Source: Linnemannia hyalina
Lineage: Eukaryota; Mortierellomycota; Mortierellomycetes; Mortierellales; Mortierellaceae
Direction: 5' to 3'
Assembly (NCBI GenBank): GCA_019671135.1
Contig: JAHRHY010000005.1
Span: forward strand, 124,001-188,000
DNA: 64,000 nt
Positions 12,601-21,420 of the stretch are shown piece by piece. A program made the translations under genes and the position numbers. The first letter of the stretch is position 1. Each line of letters opens with the position of its first letter. Under the pieces are notes generated by a model. That model made no database searches, was not told the origin of the DNA, and worked only from the letters and a program-made list of their open reading frames with translations.

Positions 12601-13935
12601 GAGGAGGATATGCCCTCACGAATCACTACAACCGTTGCAGGGGTTAACGGTTTCCTTCAGGAAATTCGGAATGTGATCAAGAGCGAGCAGGACATCAAAG
12701 AACTTTGGCCTGGAAAGGACGTGGACAGGATGAAGATTCTAACCTTGGATGGGGGCCAAGCGTGTGTGGTTGGCGCGTTCGCACATCTACCCAATGGCTT
12801 GGGTGGCAAGGAGAAGGCTGAGGAGGAGTCCAGCATGGACGAAATCATCACCACCAACCAAGAATCGACCAGCCTCGCCAGCCAAGGGTTAGCGTCCGTG
12901 GATCCAGTGCCCGCGTCAGCCTCCACCATCACCTCTGCGCAGCCTCCAGTAACGGATTCGCTCGTGACCATTTCGAGACCTGCCTACTATAACTTGGCGG
13001 TGAAGCAGAAGGCCGTATATCAGCCAACATTCCGCTTCAGAAGGTGGCTCGAGAACGAGAAGATAGCTACACTACAAGGCGACGAGGAGAAGTCGATTAC
13101 TTACATCGAAACCCATATGCCACCTCTTCGAGGACAAGATGCGAGCGTTATTGAGTATGTGACAGAGCTGGAGCAGGTCGAGCAACGGCTGAAAAAGTTC
13201 TATACTGGAGACGACCATCGGTATCAAAGACATCGTTGGGATATGGCACGGGCCCGACAAGCAGAGTATCAAACGATCGCGGAGAGACTGCTTGGGATTG
13301 TTGGTGGTAGTCTAGGTCGGCGTGTGGAAGATAACAAGGACACCGACCCTATCCTAATTGGCGTTGGTCTTGGACAGTTCGCAAGCAAGTCTAGGCTCTC
13401 GTCCCTACACTCGACCTTCCTAACGTACTTCATTCAGAAGGTAGGCTTGTTTTTATCGATACCTTTGATACAAGGCACTGCAAGTGAATGTCATTGAATG
13501 AAAAAAAAACTAACATGGTTATTTATTCGCGATTTTCAGGCACGCTCGTTGGGCTATGTGGTTATTGGCCTGAACGAGTTTTATACCTCGAAGAAGTGTC
13601 CGAGGTGCACTCACTTTGTCGCACAAGTGACCTTACGGACCTTCCACTGCTTCCACTGCCAGATATACCACCACAGAGATGTCATGGCAGCCGAAAACAT
13701 GTCCAAGATCGCTCTAGGACACCTGGTGAGGCAGGAGAGACCCGATTACCTCCAGCCTATCAACGCAGATGGAACGTACCCTTGGAAGGCTAGGTCTGGC
13801 GAGGGATCCGGTACAAGTTCGAGCAGTATGGCCACCGGCAGCACCCCCACCGATCGAGTCCCAGGACGTCGCAAGAGGGCCATTACCGCTTCCAGTCAGG
13901 ATCAGGGCAGGAAAGGCAAATCGGCCCGAGCTTAG
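9619..13935 (+). pseudogene. FEN1/XPG-like plus Fanzor/TnpB-like fusion nuclease, interrupted
   Basis: Five exons (9619-10380, 10471-10711, 10801-11940, 12028-13440, 13540-13935) would give about 1,316 residues. The N-terminus begins MGLSFWYPFIRRKGY and matches the XPG/FEN1 fold. Acidic positions are LDVLG (D37), LYIDG (D80), DTEADLA, SSDSDMM and SRNDYNRNI, the last inside an H2TH-like LGVTRSQL...LGPATNF region. A charged, low-complexity linker follows. The C-terminal part is TnpB/Fanzor-like: RuvC-I LTLDGGQAC (Asp at 12748), NEFYTSKK (Glu at 13576), zinc-ribbon CPRC and CFHC, and RuvC-III HRDVMAAENM (Asp at 13678). Two lesions break it: a one-base frame change in the CA run near 9930-9940, and a TGA at 12145-12147. 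Transcripts and relatives are needed to say whether this allele works; from the sequence it looks recently inactivated. It could also be two adjacent genes, but intron phases keep one frame throughout. Confidence 0.75.
12148..13935 (+). CDS. Fanzor-like RuvC and zinc-ribbon module (open C-terminal part)
   Basis: This is the uninterrupted portion of the fusion gene downstream of the TGA, spliced 12148-13440 to 13540-13935 across a GTAGGC...TTTTCAG intron. It contains the SFSEREL-like block conserved with the truncated copy, the RuvC-I Asp in LTLDGG, a Ser/Thr-rich insert, the basic block VYQPTFRFRRWL, the IGVGLGQF strand, the NEFYTSKKCPRC segment with a Glu just ahead of the zinc ribbon, and HRDVMAAEN. 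Fanzor proteins are known as eukaryotic RNA-guided nucleases related to TnpB. Placing the catalytic Glu close to TSKxCxxC fits my recollection of Fanzor rather than bacterial TnpB. The first ATG in frame is downstream of 12181, so independent expression is possible but unproven. The tail is basic and disordered (RRKRA, GRKGKSARA), as expected of a nuclear protein. Confidence 0.65.
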
Positions 13936-14046
13936 ACTAGTTTTTTACGCGTGTGCGAAACCACGCATTAGTGATGGATTGTGGGGCTGGGTTCTACGAT
14001 GGCGTTACTTCGGTGACGTCATTTTGGCGCCCATTGTCCTGCAGCC

Positions 14047-15051
14047 ATGCGCTCATTCTTCTATTATCATACGACACCGCTTGGTGCTTCTTTCACCACT
14101 CACCAAAGTAATCCACGTCCCTCAATGGAGCAACCTTCCGATATCATCCCTCATCTTTCGACGGATCTCAGAGCTATTCATGATGGCCTACAAACCCAAC
14201 TACAAGGATTGTCAGAGGTCCTTGCTCATCGCAACCTTTTCATTTACAACCAAACTACACAGCATTACACCACGCTTGTCGACAAGTTCATGCACGTTCT
14301 CCAACAGTACCTCGACAACACACTACTCGACCTCTTCCGAGTAATCGATAACATTTCAAGCCTGATGAGGATTTACGACCGAGACCTCGACATATTTATC
14401 CACCATAAAGCATCTACCATTTCAGGCGTGGAATCGTGCATACAAAAAGTCGAGGCGCTGATCGACCAACACTCCAACACTATTAGCGAGTTATCCATCA
14501 CTTCTTTCGAGATCGCCGAACTCATTAAGGAATATGAAGCCGAAGCCGACAACCATTCAAATGGCTCCGTGACGGCAAAGATTGTTTCTGCCAGTCTGGC
14601 CGTAACAGGGGCCGTAGCGAGTGCTGGTCTTGCAGTCATGGCCCCACCCTTTGCCATTGGTACATTCGTTTTGTTAGCAGGAGGTGGTGGAGGAATTAGT
14701 GGTCTTATCTCTCTCCACGACCAACACAAGTCCGATATCTATACCACCGCAGCAGCCAATCTCAACATAGTCCAAAGATGCTCCGAGGGACTCCAAGCAC
14801 CTATCTCCGCGATTTACAAAAAACTTGGAAGCAGCAAACAGTCTCTGCTGTACATCAAAGACGACACCTCGACTGCAACTTCTGACAACCAGCCAGACTT
14901 CATTCGTCGTGACTCATACATGGCGGCAAGAAAGGAGGCTGAACAGATCATACAAGTGTGCAGCGAGATTAGACAGCACGCAGTAGATATTAGAATTTTA
15001 AGGGGCCAGCTTACATCCAGAACGAACCTGAGACAAATCACTCAAAATTAA
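14047..15051 (+). CDS. Helical protein with ClyA/HBL-like architecture
   Basis: A single-exon frame of 334 residues; MEQPSD at 14125 is an alternative start and the first 26 residues may be leader. Long amphipathic helices flank a central hydrophobic hairpin at about residues 179-222 (SASLAVTGAVASAGLAVM, then a Gly-rich turn). That layout resembles the ClyA/haemolysin BL type of alpha-helical pore-forming proteins, in which a tail domain surrounds a membrane-inserting hairpin. I see no secretion signal. The resemblance is in architecture only, and a non-toxic membrane-binding or vegetative-incompatibility role is equally possible. It begins 111 bp after the fusion nuclease stop and is intronless, unlike most genes here, so it may be part of the same accessory block. 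Confidence 0.6.
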   Translation: MRSFFYYHTTPLGASFTTHQSNPRPSMEQPSDIIPHLSTDLRAIHDGLQTQLQGLSEVLAHRNLFIYNQTTQHYTTLVDKFMHVLQQYLDNTLLDLFRVIDNISSLMRIYDRDLDIFIHHKASTISGVESCIQKVEALIDQHSNTISELSITSFEIAELIKEYEAEADNHSNGSVTAKIVSASLAVTGAVASAGLAVMAPPFAIGTFVLLAGGGGGISGLISLHDQHKSDIYTTAAANLNIVQRCSEGLQAPISAIYKKLGSSKQSLLYIKDDTSTATSDNQPDFIRRDSYMAARKEAEQIIQVCSEIRQHAVDIRILRGQLTSRTNLRQITQN

Positions 15052-15241
15052 ACATAAGCTTGGTTTAGATTGCTTCTTATCTGCTGTTGCACTTTGTCCT
15101 TGAGGAGCCATTCAATTGCTTGAGCAAGCACTGGCACAAGGTTAGGAAGATGCTAGTTTGTCCGGAAAGACCGTCACGAGGTATGTTTTTTAATCGCAAC
15201 TGCAGATATCATACCTCGTTTGCGGATATGATACCTGTTAT

Positions 15242-15480
15242 TAGAGAAATTGAGCACTCTGAAATTTTCACAGTGTGTGGCAGTGAAATTCCAAATACGT
15301 AGGTTTTTCTAAGCCACTGTGAACATCACTGTGAAATTTTCACTGGTTCGTTCACAAGCTGTGAAGATGGCTTCAAATGTTCATAGTGGTTGTTTTTGAA
15401 TCAATTCTTCCACCTTTGCAATTGAAAAACCAACTTCACTGCCACACACTGTGAAAATTTCAGAGTGCTCAATTTCTCTA
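15242..15480. mobile_element. MITE-like element with 46-bp perfect terminal inverted repeats
   Basis: Bases 15242-15287 and 15435-15480 are perfect reverse complements (arms begin TAGAGAAATTGAGCACTC). The 147-bp centre contains further short CACTGTGAA/TTCACAGTG inverted motifs and no coding frame. TTA sits just outside each end (15238-15240 and 15481-15483), the target duplication expected of PIF/Harbinger-type elements. The assignment to that superfamily is an inference from TTA alone. Confidence 0.6.
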
Positions 15481-15483
15481 TTA

Positions 15484-16592
15484 AATTGTACCTCTTAACA
15501 ACCAGTATCACACACTTTTTTTTTCAAGGTAAAGATGCGCGTCCGCGACGACACATCTATTTTATCCAATCAATAGTGGAGCTCTCTAAGTGTCCCTCGT
15601 ACGTGCACATAGTCTACCTCACTCAGTAAAGTATCCTAAACCGTACAGCGCACATGAGGATTGTACAGCCCGTCCTCACCGGGTCAGGGACGACGAGCAT
15701 CACACACTGGATGGTAGGCGACTCACCCTTTTTTTTGTCGCAACGGCAGGTCAAGTGCTTGAATATTTTTTTGACTGAATACACATTAATTGAAAAGGTT
15801 ATTGGACGATTTACTAATGGAATCGTCCCAGTCCCAATAAAAAAAAATTCACAGTGCTTCTCTTTTATCTGCAACAGTATCACCAGCCTTGGTATGGACA
15901 TGCCGCACTGACGCGACTCTCTTTTACTGTTACACGTCCATTCATATAGACAAGAATAAGACGATCATGCATACAGTCAAATGAATCGGGGCGGTTGGGT
16001 TCTTGCTAATTGGAGTGCGAAGAGAGAGAGAGACAGTAGTGGAACTTATGAGAGAAAGTGCACAAAAATCCATAAACAAAAAAAGAATGGATAATGATGT
16101 GAAGGGACAGGATCATACATGTTATGGAAACTCGCATTAGAAGACCACTTGGTATAAATAGCTATCACATCCGTACATAGGATTATTAAAGCACGGATGG
16201 ACCTTGTACTCGTTGTTTTTCTCTACTGCGCCTCCAAAAAATAATAAGAAACAAAAAAGAAAGGATGCGGAGGGACAGCATCAGGATTGAACCTGTTGGA
16301 TCCCTCTGACTAGTTCATAGTGGAGGTGTCTCCTTTGTGAGAGAACACTGGTTTTTTTTGGTTGTTTTGTGGATTATACTTTGTTGACGATGAAGGGTGT
16401 TGTGGTCGCTAACGCATTCCTACAGTCAAAAGTTGCAGCAGGGTTGTTATTCTCCTTGACGTCTAACGTTTCTGGGAGTAAAGAAGGAACGACGATGTAC
16501 TCCTTACGACTGAAGGTGTATGTCTGGATATGTTCTTTGGCAGCTGAGACCACCACTGAGATCTGGAAGGAAGCCATGGGCAAGATTGACGA
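15484..16592. other. Intergenic, no gene seen
   Basis: AT-rich spacer with short open frames only. No RNA gene or further long repeat is recognisable. Confidence 0.35.
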
Positions 16593-17105
16593 ATGGGTGT
16601 GCAGGCGACAAATAGCTACAACGCAGCCAGGGAACGGGAACACACACGCGCGGTTGACAAAGGTCGTCAAGTGCCGAGGCCAGTGCCCATACATTGGCGG
16701 CCCCCTTCGGATGCGGATCATGTACGAGGGTTCGCCTCCATCGGTGGAACTCGAGCCTTGCACAACGGTAGTCCTGCTCCCGATCGCGACGATAACCTCA
16801 AGTGGAACGTATCGGATCTCCTCCGCGGCATCACTCCCAAGAGCATGTTGGCTGAATGGTCCACGGTCTTCCGGACCCCAATGTCCATCGCCAAGACGGT
16901 TCTGCACAAATTTGTTAGCTACCTGGAGACGCAGGCCTTGGAGCTAATCTGGAAAGCTCGGAGCTCCGAGACGATCGCGTGGGAACAGACCCAGGGCATC
17001 TCTGCCAAGGACAAGACATCCAAGTACACAGGCCCCGAGGTGACTGGAGTTAGGGATACGGTTACATCACCCGTGATGGTTTTTGCCCGTGTGGCGCTTC
17101 GTTAG
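16593..17105 (+). mobile_element. Possible non-LTR retrotransposon reverse transcriptase tail
   Basis: The open frame ends with LETQALELIWKARSSETIAW and then EQTQGISAKDK. This resembles the region after the reverse transcriptase domain in fungal LINEs, where an 'xxxWxxRCxxxxxWExxxGIxxxxK' pattern is common. The upstream part has no RT motifs and the reverse strand also has an open frame, so this is at most a degenerate 3' remnant. The call is tentative. Confidence 0.3.
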
Positions 17106-20100
17106 CCACACATGATGAAGAAAGGCGCCCTGGAGCGACCAAGGACCCTCCGCTTCTGATGAGCAGTTGTTGTAGAGTGTCAAGGATCTAGACTAGAACA
17201 AGGCAGAGTTGACTTTTTCTTATGCAGGATCAAGGAAAGAGGTGGAGGGAAGAGAACAAAGGGAACAGAGAATGAGATATGGGGTTTCAAGTTGTAAACA
17301 AAGTATTATTCAAGTTACTAGGTAAAGATCAAAGTATTTGGGGTGCCGTGGGATCTTTTTTTTGTTTTTTTTTTTTTGTTTTTAAGAAATTTATTGCGTC
17401 GTGGGTGTGCGTGCAGGGTGCCGTGGGATCTACTAATACAAAGCGACTGCAGGACCACTGATTTAGTAGTGCACCGTCACAGTCTGCCAACCGCCCACCA
17501 TGTTATGCATGTTCTTTTCTTTTGAGATGTGAGATGTGTGCGGGTTGTGTGTGTGTCTGTTTGTGCGTTCGAATGTGTGTGTCGTGTAATTATCTGATTC
17601 TGATGGTGAGTGATTTTTTAAAGTTAATTAAAAAAAAATGAGATATGGATGCGATAAAACCATATCGCCAAATCATGGTAAGAATAAGGAAATGGAGAAA
17701 ATGAGGAAAACCGAAATGCTCATGGGTCAGGAAGGTGAGTTGAGGTAGAAAAGAGCCGACGCCTTTTCTTTTTCTTTTCCAAATAAGTCATGTTTGCCTT
17801 TCTTTTTTCATTCTTATCTTCTACATCTTTCGTTTGCTACATTTTCATCACACCTATCACTCTCGCCGTGTCGCTCTTACCTCCATCTCCACTTCCGATG
17901 TCTCTCCTTCTGCAACCTTTACAGGATACCGACGAACCAAGGCGACCAACTCAACAAGGTCGCTCTACTGCTAGTCTACCGCTCCCTCCATTTCCTCCGT
18001 TCCCTACTTCCTTCCCACCAAGCGCAACACCACTATCACCGCCAAACTCAAAACCATCACCCCTTACTCTCCTCCTCATTCCTCCTCTTCTTCTTCTTTT
18101 CCCTCTTTTCCTCTTTTCCTCTTTCCCCTCTTTTCCCTCTTTTCCCTCTTCCATCAGTAGGTGTGCCAAGTATCGTGGACGTGGAACCGGTCTTCAAAGG
18201 TCGACAAGTCGTTACTATTCCTACTATAACGGAAAACAAACGGTAACATCAGGGCAAACAGACCACAATTGCTCGGACCATCGCTTCTTTGCAGCACAAC
18301 TCCTAAATTTATAATGGTAACAACTGTGAAACAAGCTTTGATACTATTTCAGACGGGGATGTTTACGCTGCAATTGCTGACATGGTTCAATAGTTAGAGA
18401 CTACAACTCAGACAACGGTTGAGTGGGAGGGTGAGGAGAGTGAAGATGGGTCATCGATCAGGCGGCGGAGGCATTGGTAACGGGAGAATGCTTCCAGTCT
18501 GAGGCCTACTATTCTGACCCATTTAGGTAACATAAGCAACAACGACGACCTGCTGAAGGAGAAAAGCCCGCTGACACAGGTTGTCCCAGTTACGCATGAT
18601 TGTAGCAGCCATGCATGGTTCCAGCCTGACGCCAACCATTCCAACCCATTTAGGTAACATGGGCGAGCTATTGCCATTGCATTGCATAACGCTCCTCAGT
18701 ACTCTGCTATTAATGTAATGCTTGCAGACAACTTGGTCACCATCGTGCAACTAATGCGGATTGCCTTATAAGCAGGCAGCGCATGATCGTTGCAGAATCT
18801 CTTGCTCCTAATCCTTCCATGGTCCTTGCTGCTCCTGCCGCTCCTGTTGCCCCTGCTGTTTATGTTACCCTTGCTGCTTATGTTACCCCTGCTGCTCATA
18901 TTTCCTTTATTGCTCATGTTGCTCCCGCTGATCTACGTGTTTTTGGGAATATAATAGCTGCTGTTAAGGAGCAGGACGACACAGTGTACATGATCTAGGG
19001 ATTTATGAGCGTGGTCTGCTCTCATTGGGGTGCTTTACATTGGACAGAGGTAACCAGTTACGATAACACCTACAACTATTCTACATTCTTCTATCTTTTT
19101 ATTGATGCGCGATTTAATTATTTATTTTGAATACGTAGGAGCGTGTCGGACGTACAGTCGCTAATCCACGCTTCTCTGTATGCTGCCTATGAGTCAAAAT
19201 GCCAGCCATCGAAGCTTCCCTTGCTGAATTGCAAAGCCTTTTCAGAGGTATTTCTTGCAACCACCTGGGCCTTCAACAGTGTCTTTGCCTTTACATCCTT
19301 TGGTAGCAGTACAAAGTACCGTGACATGCGACATGCGTTGACCGCCTGGCAGAGGGAAAGCGAAAAGAAAAAAAGGTATTGTGAGTGCGATAGAGGACTT
19401 TGGGAGGATGGAGATATGGCACGTACGTTGCAAGGGCGACGGTCGAGTAGGGGAAGACCCAAGGAATAACACCTCGAGAGAGGAAGGCGGGTTTGAGCAA
19501 AGGAGGAAAACCGACAGGATTTGACCCGCCAAGGCAACGAGTCGATTTGTCAAACAAGGTCTGAGTGAGGCGGACGAGAGGGTTGTACAGCACGTACATG
19601 GCAAGACGGTGCATTTGATGGAAAGAAAGGAGAATGCTGCATAAAATCTTTGACCGGGATCTCGACCGACAGAGGGCTCATCAGACCCGACAGGTCGCGT
19701 TGGGGATGCGGAGGGCTGGCTCGGTGCTAGCCACTTCATGGCATTCATACGACCCAAGTTGTGTAACCATAGGCATTCGGACTCCTAGGGGTCCCGTCTG
19801 ACACCTCCTTCCCGTGGCCGTGGCTTGGATCTGTCAGGCCTGGCACGCCGGCACGATTTGTGGAAATCTGACGTCAAAAAAAAAAAGGAAGGGAGGACAA
19901 AACAAAAAAAAAGTGAAGGCAGAAAAAAAATCAAATAGAAAAGCGAGAGAGAAATGAGGAACTAATAAACACCACTTTTTTATCAATTCACACTTGCTCC
20001 ACACCTCTGCGAGCGAAGCCGCGGGTACTATTCTAGTATATATATGTTTTGAGAGAGAAGCTAAGTAGTTATCTTGGGCGCAGTTGGCTGCGCAAAAGGA
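17106..20100. other. Repeat-rich spacer without a convincing gene
   Basis: The stretch contains a duplicated GGTGCCGTGGGATCT motif (near 17340 and 17417), a pyrimidine-rich low-complexity block (17990-18150), a diverged direct repeat at 18488-18660, and a short alanine-codon-like tandem repeat at about 18820-18935. Open frames on both strands at 19.1-19.8 kb show no recognisable domain or splice continuity and may be old gene debris. Confidence 0.35.
18488..18660. repeat. Diverged direct repeat pair, about 46 bp each
   Basis: Copies at about 18488-18533 and 18615-18660 share TTCCAG(T/C)CTGA near the left and CCCATTTAGGTAACAT at the right, and lie 127 bp apart. Read on the minus strand both start MLPKWV, so they may derive from a repeated coding unit, but neither sits in a credible gene. 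Confidence 0.45.
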
Positions 20101-20160
20101 TCGACTGATCATGCCAAGGGTCGACCGATCACGTCGAGAGTCGACTGATCATAGGGAACG
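20101..20160. repeat. Three tandem 20-bp units
   Basis: Three consecutive 20-bp units each begin TCGA(C/T)TGATC or TCGACCGATC. They lie between the possible Helitron end near 20036 and the LTR. Confidence 0.6.
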
Positions 20161-20527
20161 ACGCGACAGTGAGTTTATTAGGAAGGGATAGGTTATCAAT
20201 GAAGGAGAGGATGGGAAGAATCCCTTTTATTCGTATCTTGGTTTATTTCCCTCCGTTTAAGCTGTGAAGAGCAGCGACAATTGTTGTGCAGAGCTAGGTT
20301 GCAACAAGCGAAGACTGGGACAGAGAAGTATAGAACGGGGACGAGAGTTGAAGCAGTGATGATTGATGTTATTACTATGATACAACTAAATATATATATA
20401 CAAAGTCGCCAACTAGGTTTCTAGGTGTAGTGTCATACAGAGTCAGAGATGATAGAGAGTGACAAGGAATGACTAACTAGAGAGCAATGATAAACCTAAT
20501 ATGTTGCAGTTGCCGTTCATGTTCTAT

Positions 20528-20972
20528 TGTAGCCCCAGACTAATAGATAGAAACCGTTATGTTAGACACCTCACCGCAACGGGACCGGGAGCGGGTAACC
20601 GGCGCCATAGAGTAGACAGTGGGTAGCGACAGCGCTTAACAAGATAGTGAACTATAGGCAGATCCAATAGAAGGGCGACGAGGACATAAAAGAAGCAGAT
20701 AGTGAAGAAATATGTAAATATAATTTATGATGAGAGAAAACTAAGGGACTTTCTTGAGAGGCAGATTCACTCTCTATTTATATAGATATGGGGCTTGGTG
20801 ATGGAGCTCGAGAGATCTCTCCAAGATCTCGAGATGTCTTTCACGAGGAGATCAAGATGATCTATAGAAGTTGCATGCTGGGCGCTGGGAGCGATCCTAG
20901 CATGCCTATCCTGCAAGAGCGTTTACATGGAGATCCTAGTTAGATGTGTCCCGTGTGGCACTAATCTTGACA
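20528..20972 (-). mobile_element. Long terminal repeat (3' LTR of a minus-strand retroelement)
   Basis: On the minus strand the unit starts TGTCAAGATTAG right after a polypurine tract (GTGGGGGGA) and ends GGGGCTACA, giving TG...CA termini over 445 bp. A TATA-like TATATAAATAG lies inside it, as expected of an LTR promoter. No second LTR is seen, so the element is incomplete. The boundaries come from termini and the polypurine tract only. Confidence 0.5.
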
Positions 20973-21420
20973 TCCCCCCACTGAACAGAGGCCGGGGGAG
21001 CGACGGGCTCGGAATGGCTCCCAGGTGTAATAGTACTGAAGATTCGTAAAGAAGTAGCGTACGTGTTTACCTTCGCGGCGAAGAGAGAAGACGTCTTGTT
21101 CAAGATCGATAGAGTACAGCCCATATTCATTGGCGTGGTAAACGCGTTCCAGGATAGCCAATTGAGCATGAATGATTTGAAGACGGGCGAGGTAAGTCGG
21201 TACGAGATCGATCTCGGCAGGAAGAGCTGCTGGATGGTCCGGGATTGTTGGGAGAGGTTGTGATGAGGACTTGAGGATACTAACCAGGCGATGCACCGGA
21301 CTTGAAGGACGCGAACAGAGGACCGGGAGCGCTTGAGAGAGCTGGTCAGATGGGCTGTCGTGGTTTACCATGAAGGAGGAGTCTCGGTCTTAATTCGAAA
21401 CTTCCGACGGTGAGGAGACT
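20973..21420 (-). mobile_element. 3' internal fragment of an LTR retroelement
   Basis: A reverse-strand frame (20961-21371) runs through the polypurine tract and stops just inside the LTR. It has a Pro/Ser-rich part followed by YLARLQIIHAQLAILERVYH. A similar pattern recurs at 24296-24586 on the same strand, suggesting a repeated element family. I cannot assign gag or pol. Confidence 0.35.

Noticed and set aside
17790..18314. 174-codon plus-strand frame with a hydrophobic start
   Set aside because: Its middle is a pure pyrimidine tract giving Pro/Leu/Ser runs, and it is open in two frames at once; no support as a gene.
19187..19757. Reverse-strand frames that look partly coding
   Set aside because: Two frames overlap with no clear switch or domain; could be old gene debris, but I cannot support a product.
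20101..20160. Regular 20-bp repeats resembling a short CRISPR array
   Set aside because: The units are contiguous without spacers and the genome is eukaryotic.
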